DNA of 64,000 nt from an uncultured Paraglaciecola sp. (GCF_913058035.1 NZ_CAJXPA010000002.1:23965-87964); one strand, 5' to 3'; positions 35,543 through 45,527 are shown, counted from the stretch's first letter. Numbers and translations are program-made. The notes: generated from the sequence alone by a model not told the origin.

Positions 35543-36439
35543 TTAGTCGTTGTTATGCAAGCTAGAGTTCAAACCGCCCCATTTCGTTGAATCAGCGACA
35601 ACTGCTTCAACCTTTCCTGATTGGCTATTGCGTCGAAATAATAACCCGTTCATGCCTGATAATTGACGAGCAGCGACGACTTCGCCATCTGGCGTGGTGA
35701 CTTTAGTACCAGCTGTAACATACAGTCCAGCTTCAACAATACAATCGTCACCTAAAGAAATACCCACGCCAGCGTTAGCACCTACCATACTATTTTTGCC
35801 GATAGCATTAATGGTTTTACCGCCACCAGATAAAGTGCCCATAGTAGAGGCTCCACCACCTATGTCAGAGCCATCACCCACTACGACACCTTGTGATATG
35901 CGACCTTCAATCATTGAGCTACCTAACGTACCGGCATTAAAGTTAACAAAACCTTCGTGCATTACCGTTGTACCAGATGCAAGGTGTGCACCCATGCGAA
36001 CTCGATCAGCGTCGCCAATACGCACCCCTTCTGGAATAACGTAATCAACCATTCTTGGAAACTTATCAATAGAAGTCACGGCTAAGTGGTGAGCTTCAGT
36101 GGCAATCAACTCTCTTAATTCTTCGACTTTGTTGGGTAAAACAGGTCCTGCAGATGTCCAAGCTACATTCGTTAATAAACCAAACACACCCTCAAGATTA
36201 ATGCCGTTAGGTTTAACAGCACATTCTGATAACAAATGAAGACGTAAATAAGCATCTTCAGCAGATTGTGGTGTTACATCTATATCTAAGCTAATTTCGA
36301 CAAATTCGCCCTTAATTAAACCGACTTTACTGGCTAAGCAGTGACGCTCAATTTTTTTATTGCTGCGAGGAAACCATACATCAAGAGTTTTGCCACTTTC
36401 GACATCGATATATCGGTGTCCATTACGTGTGATTGTCAT
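35543..36439 (-). CDS. dapD: Tetrahydrodipicolinate N-succinyltransferase, Pseudomonas-type
   Basis: A 298-residue enzyme of the succinylase branch of lysine and meso-diaminopimelate synthesis. The left-handed beta-helix is visible as hexapeptide repeats (I-G-D-A-D-R-V-R-M-G-A, G-V-V-V-G-D-G-S-D-I-G-G-G). The block T-V-M-H-E-G-F-V-N-F-N-A-G-T and L-L-F-R-R-N-S-Q-S-G near the end match the Pseudomonas/actinobacterial DapD type, not the 274-residue E. coli type. It is about 45 residues shorter than the Pseudomonas enzyme, all at the N-terminus. AGGA before the ATG supports the start. Confidence 0.9.
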   Translation of the reverse strand: MTITRNGHRYIDVESGKTLDVWFPRSNKKIERHCLASKVGLIKGEFVEISLDIDVTPQSAEDAYLRLHLLSECAVKPNGINLEGVFGLLTNVAWTSAGPVLPNKVEELRELIATEAHHLAVTSIDKFPRMVDYVIPEGVRIGDADRVRMGAHLASGTTVMHEGFVNFNAGTLGSSMIEGRISQGVVVGDGSDIGGGASTMGTLSGGGKTINAIGKNSMVGANAGVGISLGDDCIVEAGLYVTAGTKVTTPDGEVVAARQLSGMNGLLFRRNSQSGKVEAVVADSTKWGGLNSSLHNND

Positions 36440-36551
36440 TGTTGTGTCCTAAATAGGGGTTGTTAATATGAACCTATTATTACGTGAATTGAGCTTTACC
36501 GCAGCCAGTATTTGTTTATAGGTTATGCCAAATCAAGGCTTAATGATTTTG

Positions 36552-37418
36552 TTACAAAGATATATCTAGTTTTTTGTGTGGATTACCTAATTCTATTATC
36601 TTTTGGTTAACCGGAAAGTTGTGTAAATCAAATTCTACTCCTCTACTATCTGGGTTGGCCCCAGCTTCATCAAAGTAACAAAAAGTCATTATTTGACTAA
36701 ATGAATTAGTTTGCCACAAATAACAGCGGTCAAATCCGCTATGCATTAAAGCATAATCTTCTGTACCTTTGACCCACTTTGAACTTCTAGAAATATTACG
36801 CTTTTGAAGATACTCGAGTCCTAAAGGATGCAACTGGCTTTTGCCTTGTAGATCATTAATAAACTTGTCTAATGGTATGTCATCGTTGTTTTCATCGCTT
36901 AAATCATAAGCTTGTTGCATAGTTAAGGGGGGGCCAAATTTTTCGACGGCTGCAATAAATGTTTGTTCGCGTATTGGGGTTATACTCATATAGGCGTCTT
37001 GCAAGTAATAAGTACCTGTAGCTTGTTGAATAAAACCGTTGTGTTTATCGAAGTACAGCTCTACTTTTTGCTCCAAGCGGGTATTTTCATAAGGTTGGTA
37101 AAAACTAAATTTAATTTTGTCACTTACAGTTCCTCCCCGAATATTTCCCAACCGACCACCTTTAGCATCAAGGTCTATTGCTTGTTGCAAAACGTTATCG
37201 CCGATTTTCACACCTTTAATTGATAACACCGTATCGATTTTTTGATTAGTGCCATTTAAAGATAGAGAGTTTGACTTGTTAAAGCGTTCGAGACCGCGCA
37301 ATGCTTCGAAAGGATGAGACTGCGTCTGTGACCAACCCAAGGGTGATGCCAAGACTGTCAGCAAACTACTTATTAACACAAAACGTTTAACCACTTTTAT
37401 TAACTCCTGATTGATCAA
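36552..37418 (-). CDS. Hypothetical exported protein
   Basis: A 288-residue protein with a signal peptide (hydrophobic core L-I-S-S-L-L-T-V-L-A-S-P-L-G, cut near W-S-Q). The mature part shows an N-terminal strand-rich half with K-I-K-F-S-F-Y-Q-P-Y, and two Cys near the C-terminus (F-D-R-C-Y-L-W and M-T-F-C-Y-F-D-E-A-G) that could form a disulfide. AGGAGT precedes the ATG. The family is not recognised; probably periplasmic. Confidence 0.72.
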   Translation of the reverse strand: MINQELIKVVKRFVLISSLLTVLASPLGWSQTQSHPFEALRGLERFNKSNSLSLNGTNQKIDTVLSIKGVKIGDNVLQQAIDLDAKGGRLGNIRGGTVSDKIKFSFYQPYENTRLEQKVELYFDKHNGFIQQATGTYYLQDAYMSITPIREQTFIAAVEKFGPPLTMQQAYDLSDENNDDIPLDKFINDLQGKSQLHPLGLEYLQKRNISRSSKWVKGTEDYALMHSGFDRCYLWQTNSFSQIMTFCYFDEAGANPDSRGVEFDLHNFPVNQKIIELGNPHKKLDISL

Positions 37419-37584
37419 ATATCGCGGTTTTTTATATACCGCTATGAATCACGTAGCCATTTAGTCTACGCTATTAAGACTGATGAAACAGCAGGACGTA
37501 AGTCCTTACATTTTTTATGTTTTTAGCATGATTTATTTTGCTAATGTATAGTGTGTATTATAAATTTATTTGGAGTTGAGTTAC

Positions 37585-39141
37585 TTGATAGCTAACTTTT
37601 TTTATGGCATGAATTTGCCAAAAATTCATGCCATTACGAGACTAGGACTGGCAAGTCTGGTACTTCTGACATTACCAGCATATGCCAAATACACAGATAT
37701 TTTTACACCACACCAGATTGAACTTAGTTTTAATGTTAATCAACCGATATTAGTTGCTGACGTCTTACCACAAGCCGGAACAGAATTATTGGTGGTTGGT
37801 GTTGATGACAAACAACAGCGTATTCTTGCTATTTATTTCTTTGATACACGAAACAATACCTTCATTGAGCAGGACAAGATCAATATTGCAGACAATGTTT
37901 TTGCCTATGATGTGGGCGAACCTCAACAAGACGGCTTGCAGCGTTTGTACCTTTTAGACAAAGCAGAGGTGCATCGTTATGTACCGGCCCACTTATCACA
38001 TCAAGCAGCTTGGGTGAAGGCAGAGTCAGTTTCATCAATGTATGTTGGCGATAAGGCAGATTCGTTCAGGAAGATGGATTTTATTCAAGATGTAAATAAC
38101 GATGGTCTTGATGACATTATACTGCCGAACTTTGAACAACTTAATTTATGGATGTCCGGTTGTTGTGGTGCTAGGCACCCACAAAGCTTACCAATTGCGG
38201 CACGCATTGAAATGAACGAAAGTAGTGTCAGTTACGACGATCAGGCGCTCTACTTTCAGGATATGAACCTAGATAATAAAGTAGATTTGGTAACAGTAGA
38301 GCAAGGTCAACTGAATATTTTCACACAAAACGAAAACATGCAGTTTTCTCCCATTCCTATAAAAATAAAAATTAATAAATCTATTTATGCCGTCGATTGG
38401 TGGGACATGAAAGGTCCAGATGGACAGGAGATGGACCAAAGTGATATTCAACATCGAGTTGTAAGAGCAATTGATGATTTTAATGGTGATGGCATCCCGG
38501 ATTTCGCTTTGCAGTTTACAAAAAGCTCTGGTGTATTAGATAAGACTATCGATTTTGAGTTTTTTTATGGAGCATTAACCGAAGGAAAATTGAGCTATTC
38601 AGATCAAGCAAGTACCAACATCACGTCTGAAGACACTCTGTCTAACTTAACATTTTTAGACAGGGACATGGATGGTAAAAAGGAAGTGTCGGTATTGTCT
38701 TTTGATATTGGTATCTCTCAAATAGTGGGCGCTTTGTTATCCGGAAGTATCGACCAAGATGTGTTGATTTTTTCTATGGATGAAAATAATCTTTTTGGCG
38801 AAAAACCCTTGGTTAGCCAAGAAGTGGAAATTACCTTTAGTCTGTCTTCAGGCTCAAGAGGTCAGCCTTTGGTTAAAATGATTGATATTAATGGCGATGC
38901 AGTCAAAGATATTGTGTATTCGGATGGCGAGGACATGATCCGAGCATTGCTAGCCACTCCAAATCAGAAGAAACCCTACGCTAATCGTTCATTGCGTCAA
39001 AAAATTTCTATACCTAAAAACCCATTTAATGCGGCCTCCGAAGACCTTAATGCAGACGGGAAGTCAGATTTAGTGTTACATCATGGCCCTGCAGATAGCG
39101 ACGAACTTTTAAAGAGAGTGCTTATTTTAATAGCTAACTGA
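37585..39141 (+). CDS. FG-GAP/VCBS repeat exported protein
   Basis: A 518-residue exported beta-propeller-like protein. A long n-region precedes the signal peptide (G-L-A-S-L-V-L-L-T-L-P-A-Y-A). Several calcium-loop signatures of FG-GAP repeats recur: D-V-N-N-D-G-L-D-D, D-M-N-L-D-N-K-V-D, D-F-N-G-D-G-I-P-D, D-R-D-M-D-G-K-K-E, D-I-N-G-D-A-V-K-D and D-L-N-A-D-G-K-S-D. The TTG at 37585 has GGAG nine bases before it; an ATG at 37609 has none. The first frame codon, a TTG at 37570, overlaps that site. Role unknown, likely ligand binding in the periplasm or at the surface. Confidence 0.85.
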   Translation: MIANFFYGMNLPKIHAITRLGLASLVLLTLPAYAKYTDIFTPHQIELSFNVNQPILVADVLPQAGTELLVVGVDDKQQRILAIYFFDTRNNTFIEQDKINIADNVFAYDVGEPQQDGLQRLYLLDKAEVHRYVPAHLSHQAAWVKAESVSSMYVGDKADSFRKMDFIQDVNNDGLDDIILPNFEQLNLWMSGCCGARHPQSLPIAARIEMNESSVSYDDQALYFQDMNLDNKVDLVTVEQGQLNIFTQNENMQFSPIPIKIKINKSIYAVDWWDMKGPDGQEMDQSDIQHRVVRAIDDFNGDGIPDFALQFTKSSGVLDKTIDFEFFYGALTEGKLSYSDQASTNITSEDTLSNLTFLDRDMDGKKEVSVLSFDIGISQIVGALLSGSIDQDVLIFSMDENNLFGEKPLVSQEVEITFSLSSGSRGQPLVKMIDINGDAVKDIVYSDGEDMIRALLATPNQKKPYANRSLRQKISIPKNPFNAASEDLNADGKSDLVLHHGPADSDELLKRVLILIAN

Positions 39142-39456
39142 CATTATTACTGTTGCCAATAGTGTCTGCATTTTAAAACCTTTAATATTTTTGTACAAAG
39201 GACTGCACTTAGCGCAGTTATTGAATCATCAATTGTCGTCCACTTATGACAATTCTTTTTTTGATATTTTACGAGATTGATAATTCAGGTAAATTAGGCT
39301 CAAAAACACACTGTTTTTTGTTGCATCCTGATTTGTTTGTTTTATCGGAATCGATGATGATATTGTCATTAGGTGCGAAGACATGATGTTGTAAAGCTAT
39401 TTGATCACAGTTTGCATATTGCCTGTCGGCTCGATTCAAAATATTTGAGGCACCTG

Positions 39457-39477
39457 TTGGTTATTGGTTATTGGTTA
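39457..39477. repeat. Perfect 7-bp TTGGTTA tandem repeat, three copies
   Basis: Three uninterrupted copies of TTGGTTA in the intergenic region. Confidence 0.9.
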
Positions 39478-39496
39478 ACGTTATCACAAGCAAAAA

Positions 39497-39514
39497 TTAG
39501 TTTCGTGAAACTAA
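39497..39514. promoter_or_regulatory. 18-bp palindrome TTAGTTTC-GT-GAAACTAA
   Basis: A perfect 8-bp dyad with a 2-base centre, flanked by A-runs. This geometry is that of a dimeric regulator operator more than of a terminator. The regulator is not known. Confidence 0.5.
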
Positions 39515-39799
39515 AAATATGGTGATAGAAAGTTATCAATGTTGTGTGTTGAGCATCAATGGTTTTTATTCCGTGTTTAACTTTACACTAACCTTTATTT
39601 TAATAACCTCTGACTTTATCGATACGTGTCGCCATTTATACTTGTTTTGCCTGAGAATATGTTTTTTTCGAAGTCATTTCAGTGTTAACACAAAATTTGT
39701 TAGTTTCTTAGATATCATTATGAGGAATAAAGTTGATATCATAGGCATAGGCTGTTGAGTAACACAGACCATAACGGTATGTGTAGTATTATTATGGAA

Positions 39800-39814
39800 C
39801 CAACACTTAGTGTT
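39800..39814. promoter_or_regulatory. Short dyad upstream of the RIO-like kinase
   Basis: CAACAC-TTA-GTGTTG, 17 bp before the kinase start. It could be an operator or a small 5' UTR hairpin. Confidence 0.4.
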
Positions 39815-39831
39815 GTTGGATTTAGGGTTTA

Positions 39832-40689
39832 ATGAAGATACCAAAAAGATTACAACCACTTGCAGACGATGGTCTGATAGATGAAGTGCTTTATCAACTA
39901 ATGAGTGGCAAAGAAGCTACTGTGTATGCGGTGCAGTGCGGTACTGAAGTACGTTGTGCTAAAGTGTATAAAGAGGCAATGAAACGCAGTTTTAAAAAGG
40001 CTGCGCAATATCAGGAAGGCCGTAAAGTAAGGAATACGCGCCGTGCCCGTGCTATGGAAAAAGGCTCTAAGTTTGGTCGTAAACAGCAAGAAGATGCGTG
40101 GCAAAATACAGAAGTAGACGCTTTATTTAAATTGGCTAAGGCCGGGGTAAGAGTTCCTGAACCTTACGGTTGTTATGAAGGCGTGTTACTTATGGAGTTA
40201 GTCACAGATGACAATGGCGAGGTAGCACCCAGACTTAACGATGTATCTATGTCCGCAGAGCAAGCAATTGAAGATCACGCTTTGGTGATGGTTTATGTAA
40301 TGCGCATGTTATGTGTGGGTTTGATACACGGTGACTTATCTGAGTTTAATGTGCTGGTGGACGATTACGGTCCGGTGATCATTGATTTACCTCAAGTGGT
40401 GGATGCGGCAGCTAACAACAATGCCTTTAGTATGTTGCAGCGTGACGTACGTAATATGAGTGAATATTATGGCCAGTTCGCCCCTGAACTGACAAAGACG
40501 TATTATGCTGAAGAAATGTGGGCTTTGTTTGAAGCAGGCGAATTAACAGCTGAAACTGCATTAACAGGGCATTACTTGTTACCTGACGATGACGCTGACG
40601 TAGGTTCGGTATTAGAGGAAATCAAAGCCGCTTTTGCTGAAGAACAAGAACGTCAAGAAAGAGTCAAAGAAGCCAACGAACCTCTTTAG
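39832..40689 (+). CDS. RIO1-like serine protein kinase
   Basis: A 285-residue atypical kinase of the bacterial RIO group. An N-terminal helical part with a conserved Lys (V-R-C-A-K-V-Y-K) in the ATP site, G-K-E-A-T-V-Y as flexible loop, catalytic L-I-H-G-D-L-S-E-F-N-V-L near residue 165 (Asp and Asn), and metal-binding V-I-I-D-L-P-Q near 180. The C-terminal 60 residues are acidic and helical. The basic stretch R-R-A-R-A-M-E-K-G-S-K-F-G-R-K is the RIO1 loop. Bacterial substrates are unknown. Confidence 0.9.
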   Translation: MKIPKRLQPLADDGLIDEVLYQLMSGKEATVYAVQCGTEVRCAKVYKEAMKRSFKKAAQYQEGRKVRNTRRARAMEKGSKFGRKQQEDAWQNTEVDALFKLAKAGVRVPEPYGCYEGVLLMELVTDDNGEVAPRLNDVSMSAEQAIEDHALVMVYVMRMLCVGLIHGDLSEFNVLVDDYGPVIIDLPQVVDAAANNNAFSMLQRDVRNMSEYYGQFAPELTKTYYAEEMWALFEAGELTAETALTGHYLLPDDDADVGSVLEEIKAAFAEEQERQERVKEANEPL

Positions 40690-41012
40690 TTTTTCTCATA
40701 AATTAATGAACAATTAACTCAATTGCTGTCTTTTAAGCTAAAAGTTAGGTTATGATTTTATGATAGAACGGGTCCTACGAAAGTAACCTCAACATCAGCA
40801 AATGGTTACTAGGGGCTCATAAGAGTATTTTAATTAAACCCTTGCAAAAGGGATTGATATAGTTGCGAAATTAAAAAATTAGTCCAACGTTCCTCAATGA
40901 GCGCAGAAATGGTTTTTTCTTAGTCTGTCCTTAGCCTTTAGGGACCATTAATAAACGTTGAGACAATAGGTCGGTGTTTTTTTAAATGCTAAGCGGTGTC
41001 TAATAAAGAATT

Positions 41013-41385
41013 TCAGGTCGGCTGCTCGTAGTGTTTTGTCAGAGCTATTGCAAACGAAACAGGTGGTTTGTTTTCGTATTTATTATCTGTGCTTCCTGAA
41101 ACAGCCATTTTACTAATCACGTCATGTTCCAATATGGCTGTATCAATTTCTTCTGGAAACAGACTATCGTCATCGTGAATCATTATTTCTTTGACGAGGC
41201 CAATAACATTAATGTGGCCTCGCGCATCTAAACATTTCAGATCACCCGAATGCAGAAAATCCTCGTTGAAAATTGTTGCCCAACTTACTTGCGGATTGTC
41301 ATTGTAGCCAAATATTACGCTGGTGGCCCAAACATAAGCTTCACCTTGTTAATCTCCCGGTACTATTGAATTAGTTTGGGGTGTG
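41013..41385 (-). pseudogene. Remnant of an AMP-forming acyl-CoA synthetase gene (C-terminal part)
   Basis: Minus-strand translation gives a continuous end of an adenylate-forming enzyme: E-A-Y-V-W-A-T-S-V-I-F-G-Y, then F-L-H-S-G-D-L-K-C-L-D-A-R-G-H-I-N-V-I-G-L-V-K-E-I-M-I-H, and F-P-E-E-I-D-T-A-I-L-E-H-D-V-I-S-K-M-A-V-S-G. These are the conserved T-G-D-L, G-R-x-K-E and P-x-E-I-E blocks. An in-frame TAA precedes the first block (after I-V-P-G-D), the Gly-Arg of the hinge is G-L-V, and the rest of the enzyme (over 300 residues) is absent. Not functional. The original substrate is unknown. Confidence 0.85.
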
Positions 41386-41643
41386 CAGATTGAAACTTAA
41401 GCATGTGCTGCAGGTTGAGTTACTATCTCAATAATGTCTATTACGTGTCTTCAAACCATGTTTGCGTCAACATAGGTGATATCTTCGTTTGACCGTGAAT
41501 GATTTGAATAGGTACATTAGTTACAGTTTCATGACAACGTTTAAGTACAGCTATTAAAACGCCAATCATGACCCGCTTTATTGAAAATAAATCGCAGTTC
41601 GAGGGACGCACTTCGTCGTTCAGGGATACTCACATAGTGGATA

Positions 41644-41665
41644 AACTTAGTATGAACTTAGTATG
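41644..41665. repeat. 11-bp AACTTAGTATG tandem duplication
   Basis: Two perfect adjacent 11-bp copies inside the gene desert. Confidence 0.85.
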
Positions 41666-42037
41666 AAAAGGGTGTATTCACGTTCAGTTGTATTCGTCAG
41701 GATCGTTAGTTTAGACATCAATGCAAGCAACATGGTTGCCGGATTTTTAGGTGCGCAGCACAGAAATAGCGTCTTCTATTGTATAAAATAAAAATATATT
41801 ATGAATAAATGTGTGCCTTGTTCTAGCTCACTATGATGAGTCAGGAGGCTTTTGGAAAACCGGTTGTGCTAGATGTATATCAAATTTTTGGGGGTACTCG
41901 ATTTGGTAGTACGAAGTTCGCAGTCTACCTCACTAGTCTAGGTAACATTATGGTCAGTTATCAAAATGCGGTGTGTAGTACTTAAGTTCAAATCACACAC
42001 TACGTTTGCGAGCTTTTATAAAAGTTGCCACAAAAAT

Positions 42038-42062
42038 AAGCAACATAATTAAGCAACATAAT
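42038..42062. repeat. 13-bp AAGCAACATAATT tandem duplication
   Basis: A 13-bp unit followed by 12 bases of a second copy in the gene desert. Confidence 0.85.
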
Positions 42063-42361
42063 AGATAGACTCAGAACAAGACCGTAAGTCAGCTTGAGTA
42101 AATCATTCGATAATATTGTTAGTAATTTTGCATACATCCATAATCGACCGATCTCTCTTGATTAATCTAACACTTTAAAATCAGATTGGCTCGGCATGAT
42201 AAATTTACTGTTGACACTCTCAACGTATCACCAAAAGTCCTTGGGATGAGTTCAGATCACACTGGTCGGTGAAATAGGACTCTGTCAATTCAATTCGTAA
42301 ACGGATAGCGGCTTTGTTGGCATCGAACTTTTAATTTTATTATAAATTTCATCACTACCTT

Positions 42362-42383
42362 ACAACCATCTCACAACCATGCA
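42362..42383. repeat. 11-bp ACAACCATSYM tandem duplication
   Basis: ACAACCATCTC followed by ACAACCATGCA. The first eight bases are identical. Confidence 0.6.
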
Positions 42384-43028
42384 ATGGGAAACGTATTTGA
42401 GTGATATTTACGAGGGAAAATAGGTGTGTGCGAATATTTTATAAAAAGTACAATAGTTGGCTTAAATTGTCTCATGGACAACCTTGGAGAAGTTCTTCAT
42501 TGATTCTGATGATTTTGTTTGGCGACTCATTATTATTCGTTGATTAAGAGGTTACAAGTTTGGCAGGTATAACAAATTGAAGAAGATAGTCAAAGAGAGT
42601 CTGCAGAGTATATTTTTCATTAATTATTTACAGGGTGCTCCCCACTTTTTTATGAAAGTGATGTTAATTTTCTATAAATAATTGTTTTTAAATGAAAAAT
42701 TTAGTGATGATAATGGCAAGTAATGACTCAAAAAACCATTTCGCATTTGCATATCTTGTTAACCGATAACTGCTGTTTATTACCCATTCTCAGTAATTTT
42801 TAAATACTGTGCTATGCTACTTCACTATAATTTCTTGGAATATCAAGGAATGAGGTCTTAAAGCAGACAATTTCTAGGCGAGAACGTCATATCATTTTTG
42901 ACGGATTATCGCTGAGAGGTGAAAGTGTGTCACTGTTGATAAGCACCTTGCTTAAAACCAGCATATAAACTTTTTTAGGCTCAGTTCGATTGACTAAGTC
43001 GAAGGAACACAATAAAACGAGGATACAC

Positions 43029-45428
43029 ATGTATCAAACAAACCGACCCGTTAAAACAGCACTCACCATGGCAATCGCTCTCGCATTGAGCAATGGCGCC
43101 GTTCAAGCTCAGGAAAAGAGTCAGCTTGAAGAAAAAGAAACAAAGAGCGAACGCCAGCTCGAAAAGATAGTCATTACATCTACACGTCGATCAGAGAACC
43201 AACAAGTTGTGCCGATTGCTGTACAAGCGATAAGTGGTGACAAACTTCAACAACTAGGAATCGACAGTTTTGAAGATTATATTGCGTTTTTACCAGGTGT
43301 TACCTCTGATGGTCAAGGTCCCGGTAAGCAAGAAACTTACATCCGTGGGGTATCAGCAGGTCGTGCCGCTGTCAGGATTTCTGGAATAGGCGGTGAGCCA
43401 AGTGTAGCCTTTTATCTTGACGAAGCACCGATTACCACACCTGGCCGTAATATTGATTTATATGCAGCTGACTTACAACGGGTTGAAGTTCTAAAAGGAC
43501 CTCAGGGTACCTTATTTGGTGCTAGTTCGCAGGCAGGTACAGTTCGTCTTATCACAAATAAGCCCGAATTAGACCGATTCAGTGCAGGTGGCGAGATAGG
43601 TATGTCTTCCACTAAAAATGGCGGCATGAGCAATAAATCTGAAGGTTTCGTTAATATCCCTGTTGTAGAGGATACTTTTGCACTTCGTCTTGCTGGTTAC
43701 AGCTCTACAGATGCAGGGTTCATTGATAATGTTCTTGCTACGAACAGCTTACCACTGACAAATCCAGGATTGGGAGGACGTGTACCTGAGATCCGACAGG
43801 AAGTCACTAATTCTACGTTTGTAGAAGATGATTACAATGAAGCCACGCACAGAGGCATGAGAGTCAGTGCATTATGGCAAATTAATGACGACTGGGATGT
43901 ATTAGTTCAGCATACAAGTCAACAGCTTGATACTGAAGGTTCTTTTGAATATGACCCGACAATCAGTGACGATGATGATTTAAATGTCGCAACCTTCTCA
44001 CCCACTAAAGGTGACGATGAGGTGAACCTCACGCAGTGGACAGTCAATGGCATGCTTGGCGGGCTTGAAGTGATCTACAACGGCTCATTCACAGACCGAA
44101 CGTTTCAAGGTCAAAGTGACTATACCGGTTATGTCGACGTCGGTCCCTTTGTTCCATATTATATCTGTACCTACCCAGCCTATGATGAATGTTTTAGTCC
44201 TGTAATGACCACAACTGAAAAATTCGAAACGGAACGTGCGGTCCACGAAATTCGTTTTGCAACCAACGAAGATGATCGTTTTCGTGCAATTGGTGGTGTT
44301 TTCTATGATGACCAGCAACTCAACTTTTTAACAGACTTCACTTATGCTGGGTCTATTGAAGCAGGTTTCTCACCAAACTTTCCCATACCGGGCGCCTTTA
44401 CTAATACCGATGGCAGTGCTCGTCCCGCTGGCGTTACATTCGTTAATGATTTTCAATCAGATCGTGAAGAAATATCGATATTTGGTGAACTAGCTTACGA
44501 TGTGACTGACGATGTTACCGTTACCGTTGGTGCACGTCGGTACGAGATTGATATAGGTTTGATGGGACAGTCGTCATTTGGACAACGGGCTGCCGGCCCC
44601 GAAGCTAATGGTGGATCAAATGTGGATGCAAGATTGGAAGGTCTGAGCCCTGCAACATTGTCAGGAACCATTTTTAAAGGAAATGTTCGTTGGAAAATGA
44701 ATGCTGATGCGATGTTTTATGGAACCTATTCTGAAGGTTTCCGAGGCGGTGGATTCAATCGCGCAGCTGGCATTGGTGGTATTCCTGCTACTTTTGATAC
44801 CGATGATGTAGTGAGTCTTGAATTTGGCTGGAAAACTTCATGGCTCGATAATTCTTTGCGTTTTAATGGTGCCATCTACAACGTTGACTTCAGTGACCTT
44901 CAGCAAGGGATCCTAGATTTCTCTATAGCCAACACCTCATTTTTTGATAATGTTGGAACGGCTGAAATTAATGGTCTTGAATTTGAACTTGACTGGGCGG
45001 CAAACGACTTCTTAGATGTGTTTGGTTCATTTAGTTATATCGACTCAGAGTTGACTGAGATCCCAGAGACGCTTGTAAATATTGCACCTGTAGGGTCAAG
45101 TTTGCCTTACGCACCAGAGTACGAAGCAGTGATTGGAGCGCGTTTCTACCAAGACATTGGCGAATTTTCTGCTGTCTATCAAGGCGTTTATAAGTGGGTT
45201 GATTCTCGGTTTAATAGCTTAGCTGCTAATGGTCGTGTTGAGTTGCCGTCTTATAATCAGCTCAACCTGTCAGCTAGTATTTCAAAAGATGACTGGAGAG
45301 CCACGTTCTTTATTGACAATGCAACAGATTCTCTTGGGCAAGTCGCAGCGGGTTCAGCTGATAATGTTTTCAGAGTTTCTCCAACTCGACCTCGTACTGC
45401 GGGTGTTAGAGTGAGCTTTGCGTACTAG
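43029..45428 (+). CDS. TonB-dependent outer-membrane receptor, sulfotransferase pair
   Basis: A 799-residue receptor. A signal peptide ends at N-G-A-V-Q-A-Q, followed by I-V-I-T-S-T-R-R as probable TonB box, a plug domain (F-L-P-G-V-T-S-D, Y-I-R-G-V near residue 90, V-E-V-L-K-G-P-Q-G-T-L-F-G) and a 22-strand barrel ending in a C-terminal aromatic F-A-Y. An upstream in-frame start at 42990 is rejected because CGAGGA sits 6-10 bp before the ATG at 43029. The plug sequence resembles receptors for plant or algal organics in marine Alteromonadales, not siderophores. The next gene is a TPR-sulfotransferase. Confidence 0.92.
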   Translation: MYQTNRPVKTALTMAIALALSNGAVQAQEKSQLEEKETKSERQLEKIVITSTRRSENQQVVPIAVQAISGDKLQQLGIDSFEDYIAFLPGVTSDGQGPGKQETYIRGVSAGRAAVRISGIGGEPSVAFYLDEAPITTPGRNIDLYAADLQRVEVLKGPQGTLFGASSQAGTVRLITNKPELDRFSAGGEIGMSSTKNGGMSNKSEGFVNIPVVEDTFALRLAGYSSTDAGFIDNVLATNSLPLTNPGLGGRVPEIRQEVTNSTFVEDDYNEATHRGMRVSALWQINDDWDVLVQHTSQQLDTEGSFEYDPTISDDDDLNVATFSPTKGDDEVNLTQWTVNGMLGGLEVIYNGSFTDRTFQGQSDYTGYVDVGPFVPYYICTYPAYDECFSPVMTTTEKFETERAVHEIRFATNEDDRFRAIGGVFYDDQQLNFLTDFTYAGSIEAGFSPNFPIPGAFTNTDGSARPAGVTFVNDFQSDREEISIFGELAYDVTDDVTVTVGARRYEIDIGLMGQSSFGQRAAGPEANGGSNVDARLEGLSPATLSGTIFKGNVRWKMNADAMFYGTYSEGFRGGGFNRAAGIGGIPATFDTDDVVSLEFGWKTSWLDNSLRFNGAIYNVDFSDLQQGILDFSIANTSFFDNVGTAEINGLEFELDWAANDFLDVFGSFSYIDSELTEIPETLVNIAPVGSSLPYAPEYEAVIGARFYQDIGEFSAVYQGVYKWVDSRFNSLAANGRVELPSYNQLNLSASISKDDWRATFFIDNATDSLGQVAAGSADNVFRVSPTRPRTAGVRVSFAY

Positions 45429-45471
45429 CATTTAAAATTGCATTTAAAATGGCATTTAAAATGGCATTTAA
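45428..45471. repeat. 12-bp GCATTTAAAATG tandem repeat, 3.7 copies
   Basis: Units start at 45428, 45440, 45452 and 45464. The first starts with the last base of the TonB receptor stop codon. Confidence 0.93.
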
Positions 45472-45486
45472 TCATTTTGAAGCTTG

Positions 45487-45527
45487 AAAGGGCCAGCGTT
45501 TAATAACGCTGGCCCTTTTTATTTTTG
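45487..45527 (+). terminator. Strong intrinsic terminator after the TonB receptor
   Basis: A perfect 14-bp stem (AAAGGGCCAGCGTT and its complement) with a 4-base loop, followed by T-rich DNA. It ends the receptor transcript before the sulfotransferase gene. Confidence 0.95.

Larger units (their letters stand above)
39142..39831. other. 690-bp intergenic region before the RIO-like kinase
   Basis: No gene is supported; a 79-codon frame at 39519-39758 has no recognisable family. The region contains a 7-bp tandem repeat, an 18-bp palindrome and a short inverted repeat close to the kinase start. Confidence 0.5.
40690..43028. other. 2.3-kb gene desert with decayed sequence
   Basis: No intact gene is present although this is the largest gap in the window. 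It holds the acyl-CoA-synthetase remnant, three 11-13-bp tandem duplications, and on the minus strand two short readable stretches without stops (around 41470-41610 and 42190-42310) that may be other decayed genes. The promoter of the TonB receptor gene must lie at the right end. Confidence 0.6.
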
